A stretch of DNA of 11,543 nucleotides from CF-113 sp035716135 (GCA_035716135.1 DASTKD010000275.1:1-11543); one strand, 5' to 3'. Shown: positions 1-7,094, counted from the stretch's first letter. Notes: generated by a model not told the origin, from the sequence alone. Made by a program: numbers and translations.

Positions 1-1
1 G

Positions 2-967
2 TTGGTAACAGACGTAGGAGGGTTGAACGACGGTGGCTTCAACCAGTTGGCGCACACTGGCTACGAGAAGGCGCGCGCTCAATATGGTTTCCCCGATGTC
101 ATCATTCAGACGCAGACCCCGACTGCCAGTGAGTATGTGCAGAACCTCACCTCGGCTGCCAATCAGGCCGATATGGTCATTGCTGTCGGATTTCTCATGG
201 AGACGCCGCTGGACCAGGTTGCCAAACACTTCACAAACAAGAATTTTGCCATCGTTGACGGCTGCGCGGTACCTGACCCCAACACTGGAGCCTGTGAAAA
301 TCTGCCCAATGTCGCGCCCCTTTTCTTTAAGGAGCAAGAGGCTGGTTGTCTCGTCGGCGCGATGGCTGGTCAGATGGAAGTAGACGGCAAGGCTAAGGTT
401 CCGCACCTGCTGGGCAAGAACACTATCGGCGCGGTCGGCGGCCTGCCCATCCCGCCCGTCAACCGCTATATCGCCGGTTACAAGTTCTGCGCGACCAAAG
501 TTGATCCCACAGTGAAAGTGGTCATCGGCTACTCCAGCAACTTTAGCGATCCCACCATTTGTAAAGGCATCGCCAATAAGCAGATCACCGACAACATGGC
601 CGACATCATCTTCCAGGTGGCCGGTGGTTGTGGCATCGGCGTACTTGACGCCGCCAAAGAAAAAGGCGTGTATAGCATTGGCGTCGATAGCGACCAGAGC
701 AAAGACTCCACAGGCGCGGTACGCCAGGGCGTGATTACCAGCGCCCTCAAGCGCGTAGACACCGCCGTCTATACCATCATCGATGATGCCGAAAAGGGAA
801 CCTACGCGGCTTTCGTGGCCTCTCCCACAAAGTTCGACCTCGCGCATGATGGCGTTGGCTATGGCACGACAAGTAGTGATGTTCCCCAGGATGCCATCAC
901 TACCGCCAACAACTACGCCAGTATGATTAAGAGTGGCGCACTGACCCCACCGGAAAACATTCCGTAA
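2..967 (+). CDS. BMP/PnrA-family ABC transporter substrate-binding protein, 5'-truncated
   Basis: This is an extracytoplasmic receptor of the basic membrane protein (BMP/Med/PnrA) family, which delivers nucleosides or related small solutes to an ABC importer. The window opens inside the gene: the frame is open from base 2, and the first residues (VTDVGGLNDGGFNQLA) match the conserved start of the mature domain, so the signal peptide and lipobox lie outside. Other family landmarks are FFKEQEAGCLVGAMAG (108-123, counting from base 2), GGLPIPPVNRYIAGY (146-160), NFSDPTICKGIA (180-191), IIFQVAGGCGIGVLDAAK (202-219) and IGVDSDQ (226-232). Six cysteines (88, 98, 116, 163, 187, 210) suggest disulfides outside the cell. 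The gene ends at TAA 965-967 with an intrinsic terminator after it, so no permease or ATPase gene follows. The substrate cannot be read from the sequence; purine nucleosides are the family's best-known ligands. Confidence 0.9.
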   Translation: MVTDVGGLNDGGFNQLAHTGYEKARAQYGFPDVIIQTQTPTASEYVQNLTSAANQADMVIAVGFLMETPLDQVAKHFTNKNFAIVDGCAVPDPNTGACENLPNVAPLFFKEQEAGCLVGAMAGQMEVDGKAKVPHLLGKNTIGAVGGLPIPPVNRYIAGYKFCATKVDPTVKVVIGYSSNFSDPTICKGIANKQITDNMADIIFQVAGGCGIGVLDAAKEKGVYSIGVDSDQSKDSTGAVRQGVITSALKRVDTAVYTIIDDAEKGTYAAFVASPTKFDLAHDGVGYGTTSSDVPQDAITTANNYASMIKSGALTPPENIP

Positions 968-978
968 ACGACATGGGG

Positions 979-998
979 AGACGCGATTGATCGCGTCT
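979..998 (+). repeat. Small hairpin between BMP gene and its terminator
   Basis: AGACGCGAT (979-987) pairs perfectly with ATCGCGTCT (990-998), leaving two bases between the arms. It sits 12 bases after the BMP stop codon and 8 bases before the terminator stem, so the mRNA 3' end would carry two stacked hairpins. The first has no U-tract and is more likely an mRNA-stabilising or accessory structure than a terminator. Confidence 0.5.
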
Positions 999-1005
999 AC
1001 ATGCG

Positions 1006-1035
1006 ACAGGGCGCGTTCATCGCGCCCTGTTTTTT
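1006..1035 (+). terminator. Rho-independent terminator of the BMP gene
   Basis: A perfect 10-bp GC-rich stem, ACAGGGCGCG (1006-1015) with CGCGCCCTGT (1021-1030), a 5-base loop and a run of six T (1030-1035) form a classical intrinsic terminator on the plus strand. It isolates the BMP gene from the acyl-CoA synthetase gene. Confidence 0.9.
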
Positions 1036-1042
1036 ATACATC

Positions 1043-1081
1043 TTGCAACTCATTCCCATAAAGCGTATGCTACAGCATAAT
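1043..1081 (+). promoter_or_regulatory. Possible promoter and operator-like palindrome before the acyl-CoA synthetase gene
   Basis: TTGCAA (1043-1048) and TATGCT (1066-1071) are 17 bases apart and each match four of six sigma-70 consensus bases. CATAAT (1076-1081) is an alternative -10. The -10 region is overlapped by a hyphenated palindrome, TATGCT-AC-AGCATA (1066-1079), which could be a repressor site. The position, between a terminator and a gene start, fits a promoter, but the hexamers are only moderate matches. Confidence 0.35.
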
Positions 1082-1108
1082 AGACTGTCTTGAAAGCAGT
1101 ATTTCAAT

Positions 1109-1113
1109 GGAGG
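1109..1113 (+). promoter_or_regulatory. Ribosome binding site that sets the synthetase start
   Basis: GGAGG lies 6 bases before ATG 1120. This favours ATG 1120 over the longer reading from TTG 1090, which would place this Shine-Dalgarno site inside the coding sequence. Confidence 0.8.
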
Positions 1114-1119
1114 ACGACT

Positions 1120-2865
1120 ATGGGTATGTCTGGTGATGGCCTTTCTTACTGGCAAGCCGAGGCCGCAGGTATTTCGCTGCTCGAAACGACGCCTGGCAAC
1201 TTGTTAGATCGCCGCGCGGAAGAAATTCCCACGCGGGAAGCGCTTGTCTACTCGTGTTATCCCGAACTGGGCGGCGCGCTCGACATTCGCTGGACATATA
1301 GCGAATACCGCGAGCGTGTCAACGCGGTGGCGCGCGGGCTGATGGCGCTGGGTCTTAAAAAAGGGGAGCATATAGCGGTTTGGGCTATCAATCTGCCGGA
1401 GTGGCCTCTGCTCGAGCTGGCGGCATCGAAGGCCGGCCTTGTGCTGGTGACGATCAATCCGGTGCTGCGAGCAAAAGAGGTGGAGTATATTTTGCATAAT
1501 GGCGACGTGGCCGCCCTCTTCTTCATGGCGAAGGTGCGCGATCACGACTGTCTTGCCACTATCCGCGCCTTAGTCACACCGGGCGGCGTCAATGGCGAAG
1601 TTCGCAGCGAAGTATTACCTCGCCTGCGTTACATCAGCCTGCTGGGCGCGCCTCCCGCCGCTTTCCTGGAGCAGCAGGGCTGGCGGCCTACCCTCTTCCG
1701 CGAGATGGTCGCGGCTGGCGAACAGGTCAGCCTGGATGCGCTGCATGAGCGGCAGGCGTCGGTGCAGCCAACCGACCCCGCGCAAATTCTCTATACTTCT
1801 GGCACCACCGGCTTTCCCAAAGGAGCCATCCAGACACAACGCGCCATCCTCAATAACGGCACCATCTTCGCGCTGCGCTGGGATATTCAAGCGGGGGAAC
1901 ACGTTTGCACTGCGATGCCGTTCTTTCATGCCGGCGGGTGCGTGCTGGGCATCATGGCCGCGCTGGGTGTTGGCGCGACCCTGCATCCCCTGATGGCTTT
2001 CGATCCTCTGAAGACCCTGCAAGTATTGAGCAGCGAGCATTGCAGCAGGTTTGGCGGCGTTCCCACCATGCTGCTTGCCATGATGCAGCATCCCGACTTC
2101 GCGCAATACGACCTGTCCGCGTTACAAAGTGTGGTCAGCGGCGGCTCGCCCGTGCCGGTCTATCTCATGGAGCAAGTTAAGGAGCGCATGGGCGCGAACG
2201 CGACAATTGTGTTCGGGCAGACCGAGGCCAGCGCGGCTATTACCCTCACAAAGCAGGATGACTCCTTTGAACTGAAATCCGCGACGGTGGGCGTGCCGAT
2301 GCCGCACGGCGCGGTCAAAATCATCGACTCCGCCACCAGCGCCATCGTGCCGTGCGGCGAACGCGGCGAATTGTGCTGCCAGGGCTATCTCGTCATGGCC
2401 GGGTATTATAACATGCCGGAGAAGACAGCTGACGCCATTGATAGCGAGGGCTGGCTGCATAGTGGCGACCTGGCGACCATGAACGCGCAGGGCTATATCA
2501 ACATCGTGGGCCGCTTGAAGGATATGGTCATTCGTGGCGGCGAAAATATCTTCCCCACCGAGATCGAGGAATTTCTGATCCGCCACCCCAAAATCGCCGA
2601 TGTGCAGGTACTCGGCGTACCCGACAAGTTCTTCGGCGAAGAGTTGCTGGCAATCGTGATCCCTCGCTCAGGTACCGAACTCAGCGAATTGGAGCTACGC
2701 GAGTACTGCAAAGGCCAGATCAGCCACCAGAAAATCCCGCGTTACTTCCAGTTCGTGGAAGCCTATCCCCTGACCGCCAGTGGCAAGGTGCAAAAGTTCG
2801 TCCTGCGCCAGCAAGCCATCCAATCGCTGGGATTAGAGGAAGCAGCACAGATCAGGACGGCCTGA
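1120..2865 (+). CDS. Acyl-CoA synthetase, AMP-binding (ANL) family
   Basis: This 581-residue enzyme activates a carboxylic acid with ATP to an acyl-adenylate and then forms the CoA thioester, in the cytoplasm. All ANL landmarks are present: the P-loop YTSGTTGFPKG (225-235), the A5 motif FGQTEAS (365-371), GWLHSGD (444-450), the hinge stretch GRLKDMVIRGGENIFP (464-479) and the C-terminal TASGKVQK (552-559), whose Lys556 is the expected adenylation lysine. Length and motifs fit a medium- or long-chain fatty-acyl-CoA synthetase of the FadD/ACSF2 type. The GQTEAS form of motif A5 is typical of ACSF2-like enzymes. A substituted benzoate or other aryl acid cannot be excluded as substrate. The start is set by GGAGG at 1109-1113. 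The gene follows a terminator and is followed by a repeat, so it is probably transcribed alone. Confidence 0.93.
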   Translation: MGMSGDGLSYWQAEAAGISLLETTPGNLLDRRAEEIPTREALVYSCYPELGGALDIRWTYSEYRERVNAVARGLMALGLKKGEHIAVWAINLPEWPLLELAASKAGLVLVTINPVLRAKEVEYILHNGDVAALFFMAKVRDHDCLATIRALVTPGGVNGEVRSEVLPRLRYISLLGAPPAAFLEQQGWRPTLFREMVAAGEQVSLDALHERQASVQPTDPAQILYTSGTTGFPKGAIQTQRAILNNGTIFALRWDIQAGEHVCTAMPFFHAGGCVLGIMAALGVGATLHPLMAFDPLKTLQVLSSEHCSRFGGVPTMLLAMMQHPDFAQYDLSALQSVVSGGSPVPVYLMEQVKERMGANATIVFGQTEASAAITLTKQDDSFELKSATVGVPMPHGAVKIIDSATSAIVPCGERGELCCQGYLVMAGYYNMPEKTADAIDSEGWLHSGDLATMNAQGYINIVGRLKDMVIRGGENIFPTEIEEFLIRHPKIADVQVLGVPDKFFGEELLAIVIPRSGTELSELELREYCKGQISHQKIPRYFQFVEAYPLTASGKVQKFVLRQQAIQSLGLEEAAQIRTA

Positions 2866-2928
2866 AATTTTGAGGCAAAACGTTGCGCGTATGCAAGGAC
2901 AAGGGCAAGCATAGCTAGCACCCGCCAT

Positions 2929-3000
2929 CTGTCATTCTGAGCGCAGCGAAGAATCTCCCGTTGGCGCGTAAGAGATTCTTCGCTGCGCTCAGAATGACAG
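2929..3000. repeat. Dispersed palindromic repeat, 28-base perfect arms
   Basis: The arms 2929-2956 and 2973-3000 are perfect reverse complements, separated by 16 bases. The arm core CATTCTGAGCGCAGCGAAGA is of a type seen scattered in high copy in many environmental bacteria. It is often mis-annotated as short proteins containing strings like CHSERSEES or FFAALRMT, both of which occur here in spurious readings. There is no T-tract, so it is not a good terminator, though the RNA hairpin could stabilise either neighbouring transcript. It sits between the synthetase stop and the SnoaL start. Confidence 0.88.
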
Positions 3001-3045
3001 GTCCGGCAGGATGCCACCCTGGTTCTACAATCATCAGTATAAAAG

Positions 3046-3051
3046 AAGGAG
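3046..3051 (+). promoter_or_regulatory. Ribosome binding site that sets the SnoaL-like start
   Basis: AAGGAG, 8 bases before ATG 3060. A longer in-frame reading begins at 2961, but its first 33 codons are the right arm of the dispersed repeat and its flank, so they are not protein. Confidence 0.8.
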
Positions 3052-3059
3052 CAACCATC

Positions 3060-3473
3060 ATGTCAGCAGAAGAAAATAAAGCTATTGTTCGCAGGTATCT
3101 TGACGAGGCATGGATCAAAAGGAATGTGAATATCCTCGACGAATTGATGGCCCCTAATTATGCTCGCTATTTGCCCGGACAGGATAAGCCGCTTGATCGA
3201 GAGGCCCAGAAAAAACGTATTGCGGGTTTCCATACGGCCATGCCCGACCTGGTCTTTATCGTCGATGACCTGTTTGCCGAAGCGGATCGGGTGGTGTTTC
3301 GGGTCACGATACGGGGCGCGCACGAGGGCGCATTTCTGGGCGTTGCTCCCACCGGTAAACAGTTGACAGTGACGGCCATCGATATTGCTCGTTTAGAAAA
3401 TGGGAAGATCGTGGATCACTGGGGCCAGATGGATATGGCGGGCTTGATGCGGCAACTTGGCCTGATTGCATAA
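3060..3473 (+). CDS. SnoaL-like / ester cyclase family protein (NTF2 fold)
   Basis: This 137-residue single-domain protein is of the SnoaL-like polyketide-cyclase or ester-cyclase group. Typical family stretches are the N-terminal helix ENKAIVRRYLDEAW (5-18), NVNILDELMAPNY (22-34), GFHTAMPDLVFIVDDLFAEA (56-75), then VVFRVTIRGAHEGAFLGVAPTGK (78-100) and the closing strand IARLENGKIVDHWGQMD (109-125). Length fits the family. Most members next to ordinary metabolic genes have no proven substrate. The fold is used for cyclases, isomerases and small-ligand binding, so the reaction here is unknown and no polyketide cluster is nearby. The ATG at 3060 is chosen from the AAGGAG site. The GH3 gene follows after 33 bases on the same strand and could be co-transcribed. 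Confidence 0.85.
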   Translation: MSAEENKAIVRRYLDEAWIKRNVNILDELMAPNYARYLPGQDKPLDREAQKKRIAGFHTAMPDLVFIVDDLFAEADRVVFRVTIRGAHEGAFLGVAPTGKQLTVTAIDIARLENGKIVDHWGQMDMAGLMRQLGLIA

Positions 3474-3506
3474 ACTTGAGCCGGACGTGTTCTAAATGAG
3501 AGATGA

Positions 3507-4868
3507 ATGGCAATGAAACAACCGGACAGGCTCTGGTCAACGGGGAAACGTAGAATGTACGGGGTTGTTTTGTGTTGCCTGATGCTCTTTCTCAGCGGCT
3601 GCGTCTCCTTATTTTCAGGTACGGGCGGCAATACCGGCCAGCCAACTTCGCCACCAGTGACGATCACTCGCCCTACTAGTGTGGTCGCTCCCTCTCCAAC
3701 CGCGCTTTCTGAGGGTCAGCTTGCCGCCGCGCTGGTGCAAAACATGTCGCTGGACGAAAAATTGGGACAGATGGTAATCGTCGAGTTCTACGGCCCGACG
3801 CTCAATGCCGATCTGATGCACATGATTCAGGTCAGCGACATTGGCGGTGTGCTGATCGAGAACAAAAACGGCAACGCGGTCACGCGCCAGCAATTAGTCT
3901 CGCTCAATCAATCTATGCAGGGCGCGGCGCATATTCCCCTTTTTATCAGCACCGATTACGAGGGCGGACTGGTCAACGAATTGCGCCGCATCACCGGTGA
4001 ACGCCCATCAGAAGCGACTATTGGAGCTACGCATGATCCCAACGTTGCCTATAACGCGGGTCTGAACGCGGCCAAAGACCTGACCGGGCTGGGCCTGAAC
4101 GTCAACTTCATGCCCATCGTCGATGTACTGACCAATCCCAACAACCCCGGCCTGCCTGATCGCACTTTCGGCTCCGACCCGCAACTGGTGACGCAGATGG
4201 GACAGGCGTATCTCAAAGGTTTGACCGCAGGCGGCGTGATCGGTTGTCTCAAGCATTTTCCGGGATTGGGCAGCGCCAATCTTGATCCGCACTTTTCGCT
4301 GCCCACCATGAATCGCAGCCTGGCAACCCTCAACGCCGTCGATTTTGTGCCGTATACCACCATGATTAACGAAGGTATCGTGCCGATGGTGATGGTGACG
4401 CACATCCTCAACCCGCAGCTTGACCCCAAATTGCCCACCTCGCTCTCGCCCAATGTGGTGACAGGCATATTGCGCGATCAACTGCACTTCAACGGCGTGA
4501 TTATCAGCGATACCCTCTGGATGGGCGGCATCAGCAACACCTACAGTCTCTCCCAGGCCGCTATCCTGGCGGTGAAGGCGGGCATCGATCTGATACTTGG
4601 CCCGCGCGGCCTGCAAGATACCGTAACCATGCTTGCCAACATGAAGCAAGCCGTCACGAGCGGCCAACTGTCGATGGACAGCATCAACGCCTCCGTGCAG
4701 CGCATCATCCAGATGAAACTGCACTACAACATCCTGACGCGCGCGCAGGCGCAGCAAATGCTCGCTCATAGCGGAGCGTTGAGCATGGGCAAGCCTCGCC
4801 TGTCCCCTGGACGGATTGCGATGCTGGTGAATGTAATCAAAGATGTTGAAGTGAGGAGGCAGGGATAG
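3507..4868 (+). CDS. Family 3 glycoside hydrolase, NagZ-like, predicted lipoprotein
   Basis: This is a predicted surface-anchored GH3 enzyme of the NagZ type (beta-N-acetylhexosaminidase acting on muropeptides or chitooligosaccharides). The N-terminus has charged residues KRR (14-16), a hydrophobic stretch and a lipobox LSGC ending at Cys32, followed by a Gly/Ser/Thr/Pro-rich linker to about residue 68. The catalytic barrel covers about 72-410. It includes LDEKLGQM (82-89), FISTDYEGGLVNEL (146-159), NFMPIVDVL (200-208), the NagZ signature KHFPGLG (249-255) with Asp260/His262 as the presumed acid/base dyad, and VIISDTLWMGGI (331-342) with Asp335 as predicted nucleophile. The C-terminal Ig-like domains of larger GH3 enzymes are absent. 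The exact start is uncertain: ATG 3507 and ATG 3513 both keep the charged region, and upstream Shine-Dalgarno sequence is weak. The DinB gene begins on the base after this stop codon. Substrate is inferred from the His/Asp dyad only. Confidence 0.9.
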   Translation: MAMKQPDRLWSTGKRRMYGVVLCCLMLFLSGCVSLFSGTGGNTGQPTSPPVTITRPTSVVAPSPTALSEGQLAAALVQNMSLDEKLGQMVIVEFYGPTLNADLMHMIQVSDIGGVLIENKNGNAVTRQQLVSLNQSMQGAAHIPLFISTDYEGGLVNELRRITGERPSEATIGATHDPNVAYNAGLNAAKDLTGLGLNVNFMPIVDVLTNPNNPGLPDRTFGSDPQLVTQMGQAYLKGLTAGGVIGCLKHFPGLGSANLDPHFSLPTMNRSLATLNAVDFVPYTTMINEGIVPMVMVTHILNPQLDPKLPTSLSPNVVTGILRDQLHFNGVIISDTLWMGGISNTYSLSQAAILAVKAGIDLILGPRGLQDTVTMLANMKQAVTSGQLSMDSINASVQRIIQMKLHYNILTRAQAQQMLAHSGALSMGKPRLSPGRIAMLVNVIKDVEVRRQG

Positions 4869-5543
4869 ATGGACACTCATAGACGATACTGGAACCAGCA
4901 ACAACAAATCTTTCGCCAGTCGCTGATGAGCAAAAGCGATCATCAAGCAACGATACGCCTGTTCCTCAACCAGCACGCTATGCTGCACTCGGCTGAAATG
5001 TCCCACAGTGGATTATGGTCATTTGAAGATGAGGTACTTGAAGGACTCACTGAGGCTCAAATGCGTAGCCGTCCTGACGGCAGCACAAACTCCATCGCCT
5101 GGCTCATCTGGCATATAGCACGTATCGAAGATGTAACTATGAATCTGCTTGTCGCGGCTTGCCCACAGGTTCTCGATGAGGCTGATTGGGTACAACGATT
5201 ACATCTGAACAGGCGCGATGTAGGCACCTCCATGAGCGAAAACGAAGTCGCGGATTTCAGTAATCAGGTGGATTGTAACGCCCTGCGTGCCTATCGCGCT
5301 GCCGTTGGGGATAGAACCCGCGCAATCGTCTCGTCCCTCCAACCGGCAGAACTATGGGAACGCATCGATCCCACCAATATTCACCGGCTCACAAAAGAAG
5401 GCGCGCTGGCCGAAGCCGCCTACGAGCTTGCACAGGTCTGGAGTGGCTGGAAAAAAGCAGGCATGTTGACCATGCCCGCCACACGACATAGCTTTACGCA
5501 TCTGAATGAAGCGTATGGCGTTCGGCGGAAGCTTGTGAAGTAA
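4869..5543 (+). CDS. DinB-family protein (DinB_2 / DUF664-like)
   Basis: This 224-residue protein has a DinB-like four-helix bundle. These proteins usually bind a divalent metal through three histidines, and some are thiol (bacillithiol, mycothiol) S-transferases. The expected ligands are visible: His82 in SIAWLIWHIARIED (75-88), and His207 and His211 in TRHSFTHLNEA (205-215). EGLTEAQMRSRP (58-69) is also typical. ATG 4869 is preferred because GAGGAGG (4853-4859) lies 9 bases upstream and the gene abuts the GH3 stop codon, indicating translational coupling. The first 25 or so residues precede the conserved region, and an internal ATG at 4926 lacks a ribosome binding site. The family assignment is firm but the reaction is unknown. 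A link to the sugar hydrolase is suggested only by position. Confidence 0.82.
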   Translation: MDTHRRYWNQQQQIFRQSLMSKSDHQATIRLFLNQHAMLHSAEMSHSGLWSFEDEVLEGLTEAQMRSRPDGSTNSIAWLIWHIARIEDVTMNLLVAACPQVLDEADWVQRLHLNRRDVGTSMSENEVADFSNQVDCNALRAYRAAVGDRTRAIVSSLQPAELWERIDPTNIHRLTKEGALAEAAYELAQVWSGWKKAGMLTMPATRHSFTHLNEAYGVRRKLVK

Positions 5544-5552
5544 AGAGCTATT

Positions 5553-6197
5553 TTATCTGCCGTTGCGTTTCAGTAGCTTCTTGTTCACTTTGAAGAACGG
5601 CCCGGCGTGGTATAGCTCGTCGTAGTTCCAGGCGGCCTGGAATGTGCCTGCTGTCAGCGCGATGAGCAGCCAGAGGAACAGGGTTGCCAGCGAGAGAGCG
5701 ACCCATGTATCGCGCAATCGGAATATCGCTACAATTCCGCTCACAATGGTCAATACAAACATGCTTAATGTCAGCACAAAGGCGTTGATGGGAGAGCGCA
5801 GGCTGAAGTAGGCGGCGTTGAAGAGGATGTAGTTGATCCATGACGCCCCTTGCAGAGCCAGGAACGTATCGCGGCCTGGCGCGTTTTTCGGTTTGTTCAA
5901 CACGCGCCATGTGCCAATAATCACTGAGATATTGTTGATGGTCCAGGCTGGCGCGAATACCCACGAGGGTGGCGAGAAGATCGACTGTTTCAACTGGCGG
6001 AAGTAATCTACATTCCCGAAAAGGTCTTCGCGCAGGTTTTTCCCGCGATTGCCGCTCACAACGCTGGTCAGTCCCGACAGGCCGAAGGTCAGCGCCTGGA
6101 CGAGGGCGTAGAATGCGACGCCATGATACCAGCGCCAGCGCGGAGATGGAGCGACCTGGTTTTCAATGTTTTCTTTGATGCGTGTTGCGATTGACAT
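5553..6197 (-). CDS. TspO/MBR-family (tryptophan-rich sensory) membrane protein
   Basis: This 214-residue integral membrane protein looks like TspO/MBR (the bacterial relative of the peripheral benzodiazepine receptor), a five-helix family that binds porphyrins and related ligands. Hydrophobic segments lie at about 25-48, 78-99, 112-133, 137-160 and 165-190. The best match is SPPSWVFAPAWTINNI (75-90), equivalent to the family's PPxWVFxPxWTxxY motif between helices 1 and 2, and ASWINYILFNAAYFSLRSP (118-136) fits the LNxxWSxxFF region. The last helix ends in FQAAWNYDE rather than the usual LNxxIxxLN. A polar stretch at 49-72 makes the first loop longer than in most TspO proteins. Start ATG 6197 is set by GAGGA at 6204-6208, 6 bases upstream; a longer reading from 6233 has no such site. 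The gene is convergent with the DinB gene, with 9 bases between stops. The ligand is unknown. Confidence 0.78.
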   Translation of the reverse strand: MSIATRIKENIENQVAPSPRWRWYHGVAFYALVQALTFGLSGLTSVVSGNRGKNLREDLFGNVDYFRQLKQSIFSPPSWVFAPAWTINNISVIIGTWRVLNKPKNAPGRDTFLALQGASWINYILFNAAYFSLRSPINAFVLTLSMFVLTIVSGIVAIFRLRDTWVALSLATLFLWLLIALTAGTFQAAWNYDELYHAGPFFKVNKKLLKRNGR

Positions 6198-6238
6198 GCT
6201 CTTTCCTCTTGTCTTCTCTAGTTCCACTATCATGCTTC

Positions 6239-6253
6239 GTACTATCTCAGTAC
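6239..6253. promoter_or_regulatory. Short operator-like palindrome upstream of the TspO-like gene
   Basis: GTACT-ATCTC-AGTAC is an inverted repeat 42 bases before the TspO-like start, in the 152-base gap between that gene and the alpha/beta hydrolase stop codon. It could be a regulator site, but no convincing -35/-10 pair is visible beside it. Otherwise this gap shows nothing recognisable. Confidence 0.25.
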
Positions 6254-6349
6254 AGCACGTTCTGGATTGCGGGAAAGTGACACCCTTTAGATGCTCACAA
6301 GATGGAATATGGGTATGCCATCGGAGTCAGTTAAGCGGCTTGTAGCTAC

Positions 6350-6886
6350 TCACTGCATGATGTTTTGCACAAACGTGGTGATAATCGCCTGCACCTCTTC
6401 GAGCCGTCCCTGGAAGAAGTGGTCCGCGCCCTCTACCGCAACGAGGCTTTTGGGGGCTGGCACTTGCTCGAACCATTGCACAGCCAGATCGTAGGGGGCC
6501 AGTTCATCCTTTGTTCCCTGAATAATCAGTTTGGGTTTGTGGCTGTCTTTGAGGTAGTCGCCATCGAACATGCGGGCTGGCACGCCCAGGCCGATCATGG
6601 CCTGTACGCGATCATCGGAGGCGGCCACACGCAGGCCGACCCACGAGCCAAATGAAAAACCGGCGATAATGACAGGCAGGCCGGGATAGCGGCGACTCAA
6701 ATATTCCAGCGCGTAACGGGTATCGTCCACCTCGCCGCGCCCCTCGTCGTAGGCTCCGGTGCTGTGACCAACCCCTCGGAAGTTGAAGCGCAGCGCGGGT
6801 ATTCCCAGCGTCTGCAAAGTTTGTGCTACCTTAAATACTATCTTATTATGCATGGTTCCCCCACCCAGCGGGTGCGGATGGCACAC
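6350..6886 (-). CDS. Alpha/beta hydrolase (dienelactone-hydrolase-like), N-terminus extends upstream
   Basis: This is a cytoplasmic serine hydrolase of a bacterial alpha/beta fold group related to dienelactone hydrolases. The catalytic triad is visible: Ser78 in AGFSFGS (75-81), Asp127 in IIQGTKDELAP (121-131) and His156 in EGADHFF (152-158). The family stretch CHPHPLGGGTMHNK (2-15) carries the oxyanion region, and RFNFRGVGHSTG (33-44) is also conserved. GTG 6886 is the only standard start codon in this frame, yet it cuts into the conserved strand before CHPHP. The open frame continues upstream to a stop at 7013-7015 and encodes a typical N-terminus (GQILQINIPTPTGYLEG, then ILKPEEEDVEPAYAAL). 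The true protein probably starts near 6977-6988 at ATC or ATA, or the sequence has an error there. AGGTG at 6993-6997 could be the ribosome binding site. The substrate is unknown. Confidence 0.85.
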   Translation of the reverse strand: MCHPHPLGGGTMHNKIVFKVAQTLQTLGIPALRFNFRGVGHSTGAYDEGRGEVDDTRYALEYLSRRYPGLPVIIAGFSFGSWVGLRVAASDDRVQAMIGLGVPARMFDGDYLKDSHKPKLIIQGTKDELAPYDLAVQWFEQVPAPKSLVAVEGADHFFQGRLEEVQAIITTFVQNIMQ

Positions 6887-7039
6887 GAGCGCCGCGTATG
6901 CTGGCTCGACATCCTCTTCTTCCGGCTTGAGTATGCCCTCAAGATAGCCGGTAGGCGTCGGGATATTGATCTGTAATATTTGGCCGATAGGACACCTGCT
7001 CTTTCTGCTTTGTTACGTATATGTTTATTACTATCTTAG

Positions 7040-7070
7040 ATAATGTGCCATATTAAAATTTTACTGTCAA
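7040..7070 (-). promoter_or_regulatory. Possible promoter for the alpha/beta hydrolase
   Basis: Reading the minus strand, a perfect TTGACA (+ positions 7070-7065) is followed 19 bases later by CATTAT (7045-7040), which matches four of six -10 bases. Spacing is longer than ideal. The pair is bracketed by TTAGATA (minus strand, 7090-7084) and the palindrome TATCTTAGATA (7032-7042), which could be regulator sites. A transcript from here would start near 7030 and leave a leader of about 40-50 bases to the proposed upstream start. Confidence 0.35.
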
Positions 7071-7094
7071 CTTTGAATGTTTCTATCTAATGAG

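Noticed and set aside
1090..1119. TTG 1090 as start of the acyl-CoA synthetase
   Set aside because: The GGAGG site at 1109-1113 fits ATG 1120 and would be inside the gene if TTG 1090 were used.
3015..3043. TATAAA at 3038-3043 as a -10 for the SnoaL-like gene
   Set aside because: No -35 at suitable distance, and transcription would begin at or after the Shine-Dalgarno site.
2763..3118. Two minus-strand frames with CHSERSEES- and FFAALRMT-type strings
   Set aside because: These strings are translations of the dispersed palindromic repeat at 2929-3000, a known source of false hypothetical proteins.
4008..5006. Long minus-strand open frame of 332 codons opposite the GH3 and DinB genes
   Set aside because: Its translation is rich in His, Arg and Gln with no recognisable domain, and it lies opposite two well-supported genes. 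It is a codon-bias shadow.
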